64,000 nt of DNA from Polytrichum commune (GCA_950295325.1 OX485803.1:30938001-31002000), one strand, 5' to 3'; positions 12,383 to 25,269 are shown, counted from the stretch's first letter. Notes: a model not told the origin generated them from the letters alone. A program made the numbers and translations.

Positions 12383-14190
12383 GTTATTCTAGCCATTCAC
12401 CTCACTCAAGTAAAATTATAGAGGGGGCGGAAAGCTGTTGGGATAGTACAACATATATGGTCAGACTTTCCTTCCATTTGGGAGGAATTCCGGGTACGGG
12501 CAGCTCTATGAAAAGTAATAGTAACTCCCGTCTTCTTGCCCCAACCCTCGGGGGCCTCATACCGTAGACACATCTTTCGTACGTTATACACCTAGCAACA
12601 CGATTAGCCGGCCGCAGCCTCGAGGCCATGGCGGCGGCGGCAGTCTATATGTTTCACCAGTTGCGGCAAGGGGGGGGGGGAAGTTGGATAAAGTAAAGGG
12701 GGGGGGGGGGGTGATGCGGTAGCTATAGTCACTAGGGTTGTTATACATAAATGTGTGTCGTGGAAATCCGCAAAAAAAATACATTAGTGGTAACTAATCA
12801 TATGCCCCATCAATGATCATAGTTCCCCCATGGATTTTTATTATTACCACTAGCGATCGGGCTCTCTTGACCAACCTCGCCCGCCCCGAGACGGGGATAT
12901 CCTTTCAACCCTAGAAAATCTCGCTACGGCCAAGAAACCGATGCCTTGGGAGCGCATGCATATGCAATGCATGCATGCAGGCGGAGAAAAATTGGGAGGA
13001 CGAGAACCGCGTGCGTTCCCGGAAACCGCCACGGCATTGTTGTAGTATTGTTTTTTTTTTTTTTTAAATTCCCCCTCTCCCTTTCCCCTTTTGTAGATCC
13101 GATTTATCGTCCACTCATGCGGCACGGATCGTAAGTTGGTACACGATGGAATTAAAATTTTGAAATTGGAATTGTGAATAAAAACGCTCTCACTCCCAAA
13201 CCCCGAAAAAACCGCCGCCTCGAGGCCCGAGCCGCAATGCCCCCACCCACCCACCCCCCAAATTTCCAATGTCACTTGCCAATATATCTCTTGCTATCTC
13301 ATATAATAGCCCACATTCATAGGCCCCATTAGTCATGCCCACGCCCACTTTTTTTTGTAATAAAAAAACAACAACAACAACAACAACAACACAAAACACC
13401 ATACCCCACCCAATGCCGCAACGACAACTAGCTACGAGTAACGCGAGCGAAACAAATAATGCAGCGAAGTGCGGCAATAATTCCGGCAGTCTATCGCCTT
13501 CCCTCCCCTCCCTATCTAGCGAATGGGCCCCCCAAGCAAAGAAGGAGCATGATCGACGAGAGTATCAATCGTAGCCTAGAAGCGGCCTACTCCTACCGTC
13601 ATAGGCTGCATTAGCTGGTACTTGAAAATGGTGTGTTGCGATGATATTCCACATGGTGCCGGAGCCAACAATCAATCACCCGTGACTGGTTCAAATTAAA
13701 GCGGGCCTTATCTTCCCCCCCCCCCCCCCTCCCCTCCCCTAGCTAGCTAGCGAGCTAGGTTACCCTCCCTCCCGTGGGCCGGCCGGGGCCCCCACCCTCC
13801 CCTCCCTCTCCCCTCTCTAGTCTTTGGGACTTTCCATAAAGGTCGGTTTGACAATCATGGCCCCAGCCGCTTTGAACCGGTCCTTCTACCCCCCGCAACC
13901 CTCCCCTCTACCGTACCCCCCCCCCCCACACACACACACATACACACAAATACGCCCACTCATATCATACGCCCCCTCCCCCCCTTTTCTTTCGCCCTAT
14001 ACGCTCTCCCTCGGGAAACCCCCCCACTGTAGCTGCCACCCGGGCAACCTCGGGCAGCCACCGGCTCGCCCCTCAAGTCCCGACCCCCCCCCCAACCCGG
14101 TGTCGTGCATGTACGAGCCCGGTAGGTCGGTCTCTAGCCCCCCAACGGGGTAGATCTCTAGGCCTCTGGTGTAGGTCTCTAGGCCCCCCG
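12383..14190. other. Gene-free block with homopolymer G/C runs
   Basis: Poly-G runs at about 12670 and 12700, poly-T at 13050, (AAC)n at 13367-13391, and poly-C at 13716-13730 and 13915-13928. GCATGC repeats occur near 12950-12980. The frames found here are low-complexity and show no family resemblance. Confidence 0.5.
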
Positions 14191-14378
14191 GGGTAGGTCC
14201 CCGGGGCACGGTTGGTAGGGTTTCCGAGAGGGTAGGTCCCGGGGCACGACGGTTGGTAGGGTTTCCGGGAGGGTAGGTCCCGAGACTCGGTTGGTAGGGT
14301 TTCCGGGAAGGTAGGTCCCGGGGCACGGTTTGTAGGGTTAAGGGAGGGTAGTTCCCGGGGCACGGTTGGTAGGTCACA
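14190..14378. repeat. GC-rich minisatellite, five ~36-41 bp units
   Basis: Units start near 14192, 14231, 14272, 14310 and 14346, each with GGTAGGTCCCGGGGCACG and GGTTGGTAGGGTTTCC variants. A shorter related repeat with GTAGGTCTCTAGGCC lies at 14120-14190. The long proline-rich frames on both strands are by-products of this repeat. Confidence 0.8.
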
Positions 14379-14600
14379 CGGTGGGTGGGTGGGTAGGTTT
14401 AGGGTTTGGCCGGGGCGGGTGGGGTGATCGGTCGCTAGGTAGGTACTTGCGGGGGTGGGGGGTAGTAGTGAGTGAGTGTGAGAGAGAGAGAGAGGGAGAG
14501 AAGGGGGGGGGGGTAGGAAAGGACAAGGGGGGTGGGTGGGTGGTGGGTGGGTGGACCATGGGGTGGGTGGCAGGTATGGCAGGGGGTGTGCATGTGTGCG
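14375..14600 (+). repeat. G-rich tract with quadruplex-forming potential
   Basis: Contains GGTGGGTGGGTGGGTAGG (about 14380) and GGGTGGGTGGTGGGTGGG (about 14530), plus a (GA)n run and poly-G near 14503. Four or more G3 runs with short loops fit the G-quadruplex consensus. Confidence 0.6.
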
Positions 14601-14699
14601 CGAGTAATCGTTACGTAACTTTCTGTCATTATTATTGCACCCCAAGGACAAATTTATTGGTCTCGCGAAAGGACGAAGCACGGGGACAATTACCAGAAA

Positions 14700-16596
14700 A
14701 ACGGGGCTCTGTGTGAAGGAAGGAAAGGAAGGAAAGGGAAAGGGGAAAGGAGGGGGGGGTTCTCGGGCCCTAATTCGGCCCTTAGTGCGATTTAAATTTC
14801 AAACTAGTACCTAGCACTCAACCAACCAACCCAACAACAACCATTCCCAAAAAACAAGGAGTGAAACAAATAAAATAAAATGTCGAGTTGGAAGGGGGGG
14901 GGGGATGGGAGATGACGTGACGATGGAGGGGGAAGTGTGATGAGTAAGGTATGGTATGGGCGGATGAATGATTGAGGGGGCGGTGATGGGTGGGGAAGGG
15001 AACGATACAAGCGTCGGGTTCCCGTGGAACGTGCATGATGTGGTTTAACTATACTAAACATAAGTTTAGTGTGGCATTGGAATCGGTGTGTTTATGTTAA
15101 TTGTGGTGGTCTTCGTCATGTCTTGTGCAATCACCAAGTGTTGTGTGGAACCCTCGTGGCAAGGTTTGCAAGAGAAATGATTCGGGTGGATGATGAGTGG
15201 TGTGGGCCAAACTCAATAAGACGTTTGGGTGTGCTTGTCGTGGGATCTATTTTACCACATTTAGTGTACCATGCTTATTATTGTGGGTTGCATCGATGTC
15301 TAGGTTCTTTGAGATTCTGTAACAGGGCAACTTATTGAAGCTCTTGTCACTGTAGAAACTAGGGAGTCCTTTATACTATGATAGGCACCAACTTATATTA
15401 ATGTCATTCGTGGTAAACCGTGTGACCCTTGATAATACACATTAATGAGAAAAGGGTGTTACCTATTAGAAAACATAACATGGACAACGGTTTTAATCCA
15501 ATGGTCATTGTCGTGGGTCGATGATGAAAAGTGTGACCCTCACCAAATGAAATATATAGTACAACAATGTTATCATCCAAGGGGAGGTGTTTATTTCAAG
15601 AATTTACTATTTTACTATGGAAAAGCATACATCATATAACATCGGTCATCAAATTCATACCACTCTTTGGCATGGCTTGGAGACTTTTAGTCCATATGTG
15701 ACTTCTTCTTTCTTCTTTTTACGTGTGAATCGCATTAAAATTATTCAACATTACCACATGCAACTGCCACGTGTCCCAACAACAAAATGTCACAAAATAT
15801 GGTCATACTTTCATCCATATCACATTCAACGATACACTTTCATCCGTGCGATGAGTTTTCAGGGCAACATGGTGGTGTGTTGTTGTAGTTGTAGCAGTAT
15901 GTGCAACAAACATGTTGCTACATTGATTACGATAAAGCGCGTGGGACATACTGTGTATAGTGTGACTTACTACTATGGGCAATCTTACAATACGGCCCAC
16001 GACTTACACCATTCACTAGTATGCATTCGTATATACACTTGTCATGCCCCTATGATACACTCACCACCTTCCCCTATATCGGAAGTCTTTCATATGCACA
16101 CCATTTTCAATCCGATATGATTATTATAGCTTACAATATGGACTTTTTGATGTTGAATGTCGTGGGTTCATAATATTACTCAACTTATGAGTTGTGTTCA
16201 TGGGTCCAGCAGTAAACTCGTGAATAAAGACTCCAGATGTTGGAATCTTAGTGCTTTAGACTGAATTTGAAGTCATAGTAGTTGAACACAACTCATTAAC
16301 TAAGTAGTGTTATGTTGACAAAGAGCATGCACCCAAATTAATCTCCCTATTGTTTTAGTGTGGAAAGTAAGCTCAATAGTGTGGCCCATCCTACTTACTA
16401 TAAATTGTGTATTTCATTCAAAAACATAGACTCCACACCACCCTTTCATATTATATCATGAGAAAGTCAACTTTGTGTACTCTTCAGTGGATTCTTGTAG
16501 CTCAAACAAAATTACTAAAATCAATAAGTTATCCCATTGGCTATTTTTGCACCCATTTTGCATCAAATAGAGTTTCGATGATTCGCATTTTACTTA
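14700..16596. other. Gene-free stretch
   Basis: Purine-rich start (AAGG repeats at 14716-14750), then mixed sequence with many GTGTGG and TTAGTGTGG words. The 177-codon frame at 15587-16120 has no recognisable motif and erratic composition; I treat it as chance. Confidence 0.4.
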
Positions 16597-16932
16597 GGGC
16601 CACTTCAAACACGAGCTAAGGGCCGTGACCAATTGTTGTGAGGGCCCTCGATTCTCAACCAAAGGCCATAGCACTAACATGGTATGTCGGAATTTGTGTC
16701 AAGCCTACCTCTTGGAGGTGGGCTGATGCAAATTCCAACAAACCATGAAAATTCATTTATAGTCTTTCATGTAGGAATCCATGTAGACTTTTCATCCATG
16801 GTAATTTCTTTGGGTCCTTAGGCCTTCACCTTCTAATATGAAGGGAACTTGGACAGTCTCGGGCTTCTCAACCAATGAGAGATCTTAGAATGCAATGGTC
16901 ATGGGACTTCAATCTCATGTGTGAAGTGGCCC
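16597..16932 (+). mobile_element. TTA-type TIR transposon copy, internally deleted
   Basis: Begins GGGCCACTTCAAACACGAGC and ends TGTGAAGTGGCCC. Flanked by TTA on both sides (16594-16596 and 16933-16935), the duplication size of PIF/Harbinger-like elements. Shorter than the 500-bp copies. Confidence 0.72.
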
Positions 16933-17840
16933 TTACTTTGTGGAGACAATTGCCCACATGTAATTTCTTGACCACATGTAATTATGTAACAAAGCAATAA
17001 TCTTTCATAAGGCCTTCTTTGAGCCCGCCCAGAGCGCAATGAAGTACCAAAGGGAGGATTTCAACACCTGATTCATAATGATAGTTCTACTAGCTACCGA
17101 CAAGTATGTGGAGCTCCATTAGTTAAGTTTGACCTTGACCCTATCAACAAGAAATTGGTCAACATCCTGCAACTCCAAATGAAGGCCAAAAGGGGTGCCG
17201 AGTAACTTGGGCAGATTTCCCTTTGCAACCTATTTTCAATGAAATTTCTCCACCCAACATGGTGGAGTTCCTTTGTCGCACCAGTACGCCACATTTTAAT
17301 GCCAATTAATCTCTAGGACAAAGGCAAATCCGAACTTGTGAAGAATCCCAACAAGGTTATCAACGCTAACCTCCTCCACTCTCATAGTAAATGAAGTATT
17401 GTCTACATATTGACTAATTATTTACCACGACTTTTTGATGTAAATTACATGAATAATGAATTTCATGATGATGAAAGGGAATGACTTGGTACTTATAAAT
17501 GAACATGCATTTTTAGAATGGTTTTATTATTCATGTCTTCAACATTGGAGAAATCTACAACTAACTCATGATTGATACAGATCGAGTGTTTTACCTTTTA
17601 CATATTATCATTCTAGAAGATACACCAATCATACTTTAGGCCAACTTTACAATGTGGCCAAGGGCCGTGGCCGTAAAAGTGTGGGCAAGAGGTGAATTAG
17701 GCTTTGAATGTAGTGACCATGAAAATATGGGCGAGATGAATGAGGGGTCATATACATGTGTATCTTTCATTCATCCAACATCGAAGTCTTGAAATAGTAT
17801 GCAATAGGGAGGTTATTATTCTAGTTAATTTGATACCATC

Positions 17841-17964
17841 ATAACATTATTCAAATCCATAACAATGTTTTGTGGGACTAATAGTATTTCATGGAATATT
17901 CCCCACATTCAAATCGAATATGAGGAATATCTAGGAATATTGTTATGGATCTAAATAATGTTAT
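17841..17964. mobile_element. Hairpin MITE copy (ATAACATTATTCAAAT family)
   Basis: ATAACATTATTCAAATCCAT at the left, and ATGGATCTAAATAATGTTAT at the right as its complement; about 124 bp that folds back. Confidence 0.6.
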
Positions 17965-18334
17965 GATAATTAGTTTGAACAATCCTAACGAAGTTGTAGT
18001 CACAGTCATTGGAGATGAATTGGCCACAAACTTATAAGGGGTCAAGTTTAAGTTGGATGGATGAGAGTGCACCCTTAGGTGATGATTCCCTCTCGCCAAT
18101 ACTATGAGGGTTCTTGAAACTCATCCAATAACAATAACCATACCATGTAATATTGAAATTGAATTTTGTGTGGTGACAAGTTCTCAAGTGTAATGTAAAG
18201 ACATACGCAGCCATGCACTTTGCTAGATGCTATTTCATTACCATCATGTCCATATAGGTCCTTATGTATAATAAGTTATGAATAATCAATAGTTGTGAGA
18301 GTTTGAAGTGGACTTGACCCCTAATCTAGTAAAC

Positions 18335-18530
18335 CATATGCATCGCATGTCATATGAGACTCCATGTACATTTTCCATATAATTATTTCGTCCCTTAGGC
18401 CCTCAAGCTATGGCATAAGTGAAGTGGGACACTCTTGGGATTCTCAACCAATGAGAGCTTTTAAATTTCAATGGTCACAAGCCATCAAGCTCTAGCGTAA
18501 AGTGTCATGTGTAAATGTTTGCCACACTAA
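18335..18530. mobile_element. Decayed remnant of the TTA-type TIR transposon family
   Basis: Shows the family's right-hand block: TCGTCCCTTAGGCCCTCAAG, TTCTCAACCAATGAGAGCTT, and AATGGTCACAAGCCATCAAG. The terminal GTGGCCC has mutated. A short related scrap sits near 17655-17715. Confidence 0.4.
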
Positions 18531-18865
18531 TTATAGGGGCATGCGTCTTTAATGTTTGATCTCCATGTGAACCACGACACGGTAATTCCACATTAGGGAA
18601 TGGTTTTTAGGGCAACCGAGCTTCTATTGGTTTGGTGTTTGAATAAACGAATAAAAAAAGAAATAAGGAATGCAAGTGCTTCTTGGAACTTGCATGAAAA
18701 AAACTTGTTTTATCATCAAAAAGCACCGATGCATTACATGGATGGTCTCCCCATTAGAGTATTGCATACTTATAATTGGGGTTTTTTTGCTCACCCATGG
18801 GTGTAGCTATTTTTGGGGTCTACTATGGTATGTGGTTTTGTTAATCTATGTAGGGGGTTGGTTGC

Positions 18866-18967
18866 ATAACATTATTCAAATTCACAACAATGTTATATGG
18901 GACTGACAATATTCCGTATAATACTATCAATCCCACATAACATTGTTGTGAATCTGAATAATGTTAT
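18866..18967. mobile_element. Hairpin MITE copy, near-perfect palindrome
   Basis: Two arms of about 48 bp (starting ATAACATTATTCAAATTCAC, ending GTGAATCTGAATAATGTTAT) are nearly exact reverse complements with a few bases between. RNA from either strand would form a long stem. Confidence 0.72.
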
Positions 18968-20333
18968 GTTGGGTGGTTGGTTTCTTCTTCTTCTTCTTCT
19001 TCTGGTTCAAAATGATGGATGTTATTTATTTTTTATTTTTTATTTTTTTTCATTAGTGTATTGGTGAGACGTTTGGGTATTCTAAGTTTTTTGGAGTATG
19101 ATGTAGTTGGAGTGTGAATTGCGCCTCTTGACCCAACTATTAGTAAGAAGAGGAGATCAACTTTCCATGTTTTTTTGTTAGAGGGCTTCTATGAGCATGT
19201 CATATTTATTGTGTTTTTCTTGTGTGGAGCGTTCCATGAATATGTTGTGGCACTATGTAAATTCGATGAACTAAATAACGGTTATTGGCGTGGGGAATAA
19301 AAAGGAGGCGAGGTTGCTTTGGCTATGCCAATGATGCATGTGAGATATAGTTGTAGGCGAGCTAGGTATGTGCATCAATGGGTTTGTGCATGTGCATTGT
19401 AAGAGCCATGGTAGTATGGTGTTTGTCTTGGGGGGTGTTTTATGTTTGTGCTTGCTTTGACAAGGGCATAATTTCTCATGATATTGTGGGATGATAGGGT
19501 GGCATATATTGCTCTGTCTTGGCAATTTAACCGTAGTTTTGGGTTATTATCTTAGGTTGCCTAGGCACAAGGTGTAGCCAAAATTCAGCACATGTGTAAT
19601 CAATGCACATGGTATTCATACATTTAGAATTTGATGGTTTTTATTCTCTTCACTCCTAAAAGCTCACCTATTGCACACCTTAAAATGACCTCGACAACCC
19701 CCCTATCACTAGCTAAACTTTGACAATCTCTTTCTACACATCTGGTAAGTAAATGCCATATCCAACCATATAGATGTGTAGACCATGTAAGCAACTTGTC
19801 CCTCAACACATTCTAGATGTCCATGTAATTCTATTTGGGATGATATAGGCAATAAGCGAAGAAGTTTCCCAAAATGTGAATTTTCTATCAAATTCCTTAT
19901 CAAATTGTATACCTTATGGGCTCTAATACAAAGAAGGTTATATTATAGTATATCTAGATTATAGTATATTGCCATGGGGTCGGGGTTGGGCACATTAGGC
20001 AAAAAGTCAACACTTGCCCAGCATATTTTCTGCCCATGGGAAAAAATAAAAAATAAAAAATCACATGGGTGAAATGTTAATCCATCACATTTTATACAAT
20101 CTACTTGCTTCAACCCTTGAAAAGCACTTACATTTTGGTTGATTACATCATCTTATGCATTTAGGAGTTATTTGGTCTCACCCATCATCAAGATTTGTTC
20201 ATACAAACCTTCTAGACTAGTAAGTGTAGAAGTTTGATATTCATTTTTTTATTTGTAAGAGAAAAGAACATAGTAGAAGTCTCTTAGAACACATATCAAT
20301 TGAGGCAACAATGAATGACCAACAAGCAAGAAC

Positions 20334-20673
20334 GACACTAAATATGATATTTAGTGTCATATGGTATGTAATATCAACATGGTAACATTTTGGACGACAC
20401 TTCTTATGAACAAGTTTACAAATATTGTCATGGATGATGGATGAGTTCATCCATTGGCCAAAACCCTACCTTCTATTGTCAGAAACTTGTGATGAAGTAT
20501 TGTCATGGATGATTGACCTTTGGATGAAAAATCACTTGGTAAGTGACAGTACTTGCAACATTGTAAGTGCATAATCCCCCCAAAAAATTACAAGGAATGA
20601 CAAGTAATGTTGGGTTAACATTTAGTGTTGGTGACACTATACCACTGTCTACAATTAGTATTGAGCAAAATAA
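20334..20673 (-). mobile_element. ACTAAATAT-ended element, copy 2 (reverse)
   Basis: The left side carries GACACTAAATATGATATTTA followed by GTGTC, containing the perfect palindrome. The reverse strand follows the same internal order as the other copies (CATCCATGACAATATTTGTA; ATTCCTTGTAATTTTTTGG). It runs directly into a hairpin MITE at 20680. Confidence 0.6.
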
Positions 20674-20679
20674 TTAGAC

Positions 20680-20775
20680 ATAACCTTATTCAGATCCATA
20701 ACAATGTTTCGTGGGACTGATAATATTTCACGGAATGTTTATGGACATAAAATATATGAAAAGTTATGGGTGGTT
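20680..20775. mobile_element. Hairpin MITE copy, decayed
   Basis: Starts ATAACCTTATTCAGATCCAT and shares GTGGGACTGATAATATTTCA with the other copies. The right arm is degraded. Confidence 0.45.
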
Positions 20776-20848
20776 ATTCTTGTTCTAAACAACCTTAAGT
20801 TTTTTAAAAAGGTAAGTGCTTGCCAAATCCATATTGATTGTGATATTT

Positions 20849-21095
20849 AGGGCCATTTTACATTAGAGCTTGAGGGCTCTTGACCTACTATATAAAAATT
20901 ATGTGATCGGTCCAGAAGCCGCAGATGGTCCAAGTTCACTTTACACTGGACCTTGAATGGCACGAGGGACCAAAGGCATTTGAATGGATGAAAAAATCTA
21001 CTTGATGTCCTACATGGCAGCAAGGGGATGATGTTTCATGACCTACCGGATGTTGCATTAGATCCATCAAAAAGAGGTGGATTTAACAAAACTAG
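20849..21095 (+). mobile_element. Decayed remnant of the TTA-type TIR transposon family
   Basis: Starts TTTAGGGCCATTTTACATT and keeps internal family landmarks (ACTTTACACTGGACCTTGA, CATGGCAGCAAGGGGATGATG-like stretch), but the right terminus is lost. Confidence 0.45.
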
Positions 21096-21259
21096 GGGTA
21101 ATGACAATCACTTAAATTGTCATTGGCTCCTAGATATATTGTATTTTCATGGTGGGGACCTAAACATAAACCTATGGGAAACCTAAACAAGTAGGTGTTT
21201 AGTGAGGATCAAAGAACCCCACACTCAACAATGAACTTGTTTTTATTTTCGGAGGGGGT

Positions 21260-21390
21260 GGGGGACTTATGTATTCAATTAAGGAGTCAACAAGCATGTA
21301 TGTCCAATGATCATAACTAAACAAGGGAGGTTTGATTTGCAATCTGATTTTTGTTGGTGCTTCATCATAGATTTCCTAATGCAACACTAT
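21260..21390 (+). repeat. Dispersed repeat, copy B of the CAATCTGATTTTTG family
   Basis: AGGAGTCAACAAGCATGTAT, CAATCTGATTTTTGTTGGTG and AATGCAACACTA align with 10260-10390. Confidence 0.45.
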
Positions 21391-21565
21391 TTTTATTTTT
21401 ATTTTTATTTTGGATGTAAATCTAATTTGTAAAAGTTGAAGAACATAAGAAAAGAACCGAATAACACCCACATACCTTATATACCATACAGGCATTCTTG
21501 TGACCAACCATGAAAAGTAGGTTTGGATTTGGTTGGTCCAAGTAGCAATGTGCATGTTAGAAATT

Positions 21566-22067
21566 AGGGGCCACTTCACACACGAGCCAAGAGCCATGAC
21601 CATGAAATTGTGAGAGTCCAAAAGAAAGTGTTCAAAGGTTGTCCCAAGGCACCTCCAAAATCATGTAGTGTGGTCATGGACCCCCAAGTGTAGTGTGAAG
21701 CCATATGTAACCGGACCCTCAACCAAATGCTATTCCAATGAATTTCTATTCATGCGGATCTTCACACATGATAAAATATAATAAATTAATGCTTGTGACA
21801 TTTCAGAGTGCCATAGTCTCTCGGTTTTGTGTTAGGCCTACCTCCAAGAGGTAGTTTTAAAAAAAAGTCCAAGTGACCATGAAACATGATTCATTTGATG
21901 CCATGTAGGAATCCATGTAAACTTTACATCCATCTTGCATTCACATACTCCGTTGGTCCCTCAAGCGTAGTGTGAAGCGGACTTGGACCGGCTCCGACTT
22001 TTCCACCAATGAGAGTGCTTGAAGTGTAATGGTCACGGGCTCTCAGTCTCGTGTGTGAAGTGGCCCT
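21566..22067 (+). mobile_element. TTA-type TIR transposon copy
   Basis: Full-length non-autonomous copy of about 500 bp. Left end GGGCCACTTCACACACGAGC, right end GTCTCGTGTGTGAAGTGGCC followed by C. It is flanked by TTA on the left and TAA on the right. The interior matches 24778-25266 closely (e.g. GTTAGGCCTACCTCCAAGAG). Confidence 0.75.
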
Positions 22068-24204
22068 AAATTTAATACCTGGCATGCATGAACCTTCATA
22101 CTAGTGTGGATCATACTGCAGTTTTCAAATTATTTATTTATTTCTGTATTTGGCCGGTGTGTTTGACCCATACAATTTTATATTTGATGGTATGAAGAGC
22201 TTTCATTGCAAAAGGGAAGCAAGTACAACAAACTAACCCACGGTCACATTAGGGCAGGAGTTTTAAAAAATAATTTTTTTCCAAGTGGGAGTCACTCAAG
22301 ACTTTTATTAAAATCCGCCTTCCAAATAACTAACATAATATTATTCAGCATTCAACTCTTGTTCTATGAACCCTCATTATATAATAGTCGGATGCTCGAA
22401 AAGTTGCACAGGGAGACTTAGATTCAGACTGATTTCCCATCATCCCACTATCATATTATGAGGGCCAATGTCATTGAATATTGTTACGAACAAAGTATAA
22501 TGAGAACAAAAACACATGTATAGCACTCCATGTGTTATTGAAATGGTTGAGGAACTCATGTCAAGCAATTTATGGTGTTTCTCTTATAAGACTTTTGGTT
22601 CTTGTCTTTAGGGGGTGCACTCAGTGTAGAGTTATGGACGGACGTGCGAGAAGATGGCATTTATGGGGGGGAGGGGGAGTTCTTCTGAAGGGAATTTCAA
22701 GGACCATTTGGTTTTATAAATTTAGATTATTTGTATATTTTTGTATGGGGGTTGAATTTATAATATATGTGATGATGTTTTTGGGTAATACGGTATATTT
22801 CATGCATATGTTATGTTTAGCATGTTTTCTAATAAATTAAAATAAAGACAATGAAATGTGTATATGTGGTATGCCCCCAACAATTGCTTGAACCATGCAA
22901 GTATCACAAGATAATTATGAATACTAGAACAAAAAAAAAACTTCATAGAGGCTATGAAAACTAAACCGATCACTATAACAAAACACAAACATGTCACCGA
23001 CTTCATGCAGAAAGCTCAAAGTCTTGTGAAGAAGACACAAAAGGTTAGTGCCAACCACTATTTATGTTTCAAACCTCCAACAAAATCATGTTGCTATTTT
23101 CTCAATATCATCTACTCCAAACACTCAATTGCAAAGGAGCATGCAACAAAGTACAATTTCCTTAAACCCTAAAACTATTATAATATAGTATCAATTTCTC
23201 AAGCAACAAGCTCAAATCAACAATGTACAAACAAGCCAACATATAAGAACAAGGTGCATGTTTTGCTCCCAACCTTAAAGATATATATAGCTCCTCCAAG
23301 TGGTAGTTCAAACTAGTTGTACCACTTCTTCTAGTAGCTTCAATGAATTATCAAACTAGTCGGACTCAAACCTTTAGCTCTCTAATTGATTAAACTAGTC
23401 ATACTCAAGCCTTTAACACTTCTAACTAGTTGAACTAAGCCTTAAAGAGATAGTTCCCAATTATATTTGACACCACACATGTATTTTAGACAATATGAAT
23501 AATTGATATATAGGAATTGCACACAATCATGTTTACTATCGCATGTGGAGTAGTTGATAAAATTTGAAGGCAAAGTCCAATCTCTTTTAAACATGTGTTT
23601 TTTTGTTTTTTTATAGTGTTTGTTATTTGATCCTCATCTCATCCCACACCAATCAAATATACCCAAATAACACCTCCACACCACCTTATCTTAAAAGTTG
23701 CACATTATGATGCGCTACCACTTTGTATTAACTGTAAATATGAATATTATAATCATGAGCATACTAATACCATGCCCACACTAGGACCAATGACCAACCC
23801 ACTTCAGTGGGAGAGTTTCCATCTTGATAAGACAACTTGTATGCATTGGCAAAACATCCAACGAGGTCATTGTAAGTAGGATGGAAAATCCTTATTGGTA
23901 GCACTAAAATTTGGAAAGAGATGCACATTCCCTATCAAAGAGGGACTCCTTTTATTGCCCAAAACCAGCGACTAGCCCTAATGTGGGTATGGTCGAAACT
24001 AATAGTATGTAAGTTCAAACACCCTACTATAATCACATGCTAATTAATGTGATTCGAGTCTCATACTCACCAACTAAGTTTCATATACTTATAAATATAC
24101 ACATAAACTAAGTTAGATGGAAGGGGTACAATACTAATTGCAAGAGAGATGCTTGTTGTTTTTAGAATCCATTTAACACAAGATCATGGCCACTAACTAC
24201 TCCT
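22068..24204. other. Gene-free stretch
   Basis: AT-rich. A 119-codon frame (22481-22840) is hydrophobic but shows no motif, and I do not call it. A segment at 23580-23690 resembles 39260-39320, which borders the inverted P450 fragment. Confidence 0.45.
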
Positions 24205-24400
24205 CGAACCATAGATTAGCCTTTGAAACTGGACCATGGTGAACTATCCCTTATCTCTAGAGAAACTGGACAATGCCACTTTTGCTCCTCTAATGTAGTT
24301 GAAAATGAGGCACATTTCGTGTTGGAATGTCCCCTATATAAGCCCATTAGAGATAAGTTTCCTTCATTATTTGAGAATGTAGGAGGAGGAGAAACTTCGG
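24205..24400 (+). mobile_element. LINE-type (non-LTR) retrotransposon relic, C-terminal zinc-knuckle region
   Basis: The frame starting at about 24208 reads NHRLAFETGPW and then shifts into CHFCSSNVVENEAHFVLECP followed by LYKPIR. The pair NHRLA.ETG.W ... C.FC......E.E.HF.L.CP.Y.. is the well-known motif found after the reverse transcriptase of many plant and animal non-LTR elements. Only this short piece, with a frameshift, is present; no RT or endonuclease domain is seen nearby. Confidence 0.6.
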
Positions 24401-24777
24401 TCTCCGGTAGGGGACCGACGTGAATGAAGTGTTTGTTCGTTCCACCCCTAGACCTATGTCCACGGGACATAGGAATAGAAGTAAAGAACTACTTCCCCTT
24501 TCGAGAGTAGACACTATGGTCACAAGTAACCAATAACAAATAGAAACCAGTACAAATAAGGGTTAATTAATATAGGGTTTGTTTTGTGCGGAGTGAAGAC
24601 GTCAGGCCATGAGCTCATTGTTGTGTGGAGAGGGCGTTTTTCACATATAACTTTTTGGTGAGAATGTAGTCATAGGGAGCCTCAAGTCTTTCTTTCAATT
24701 AGACCACCAAGTTGATATCAACCTCTATCTTATAGCGGCTACCACACTCCGCCACTCTAGAGAATTAGGGCCACTTC

Positions 24778-25266
24778 ACACACGAGCTAAGAGTTGTGAC
24801 CATGAAATTTTGAGAGCCCAAAAGAAAATGTCCTATGGCCATCCCAAGACACCTCCAAAACCATGTAGTGTAGTGACGGGCCCTCAAGTGTATTGTGAAG
24901 TCATATGTGACCGAGCCCTCAACCAAATGCTATTTCATTGACTGTCTATTCAAGCAGGTCCTCACACATGATAAAGTAGAATAAATCAACGACTGTGAGC
25001 GTTTGGAGTGCCATGGTCCCCCGGTTTCGTGTTAGGCCTACCTCCAAGAGGTGGCGTTTGAAAATAATCCAAGTGACCATGAAACATGATCCATTCGATG
25101 CCATGTAGGAATCCACGTAGACTTTACATCCATCTTGCATTCACACACTCCGTTAGTCTTTCAAGGGTAGTGTGAAGTGAACTCGGACCGGCTCCATCTT
25201 TTCCACCAATGAGAGTGCTTGAAGTATAACGATCAGGGGCTCTCAGTCTCGTGTGTGAAGTGGCCC
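24778..25266 (+). mobile_element. TTA-type TIR transposon copy with clean target duplication
   Basis: Best-preserved copy: about 490 bp, left GGGCCACTTCACACACGAGC, right CTCGTGTGTGAAGTGGCCC, flanked by TTA at 24775-24777 and 25267-25269. The TTA duplication and the GGGCC terminus point to the PIF/Harbinger superfamily. No coding capacity. Confidence 0.78.
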
Positions 25267-25269
25267 TTA

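Noticed and set aside
14073-14681. Long proline-rich frame (about 200 codons) on the minus strand
   Set aside because: It is generated by the minisatellite and G/C-skewed tracts; several frames on both strands are open for the same reason.
15587-16120. 177-codon plus-strand frame
   Set aside because: His/Tyr/Thr-heavy composition without domains; probably open by chance.
22481-22840. 119-codon plus-strand frame
   Set aside because: Irregular hydrophobic composition, no motif, no splice context, in repeat-rich sequence.
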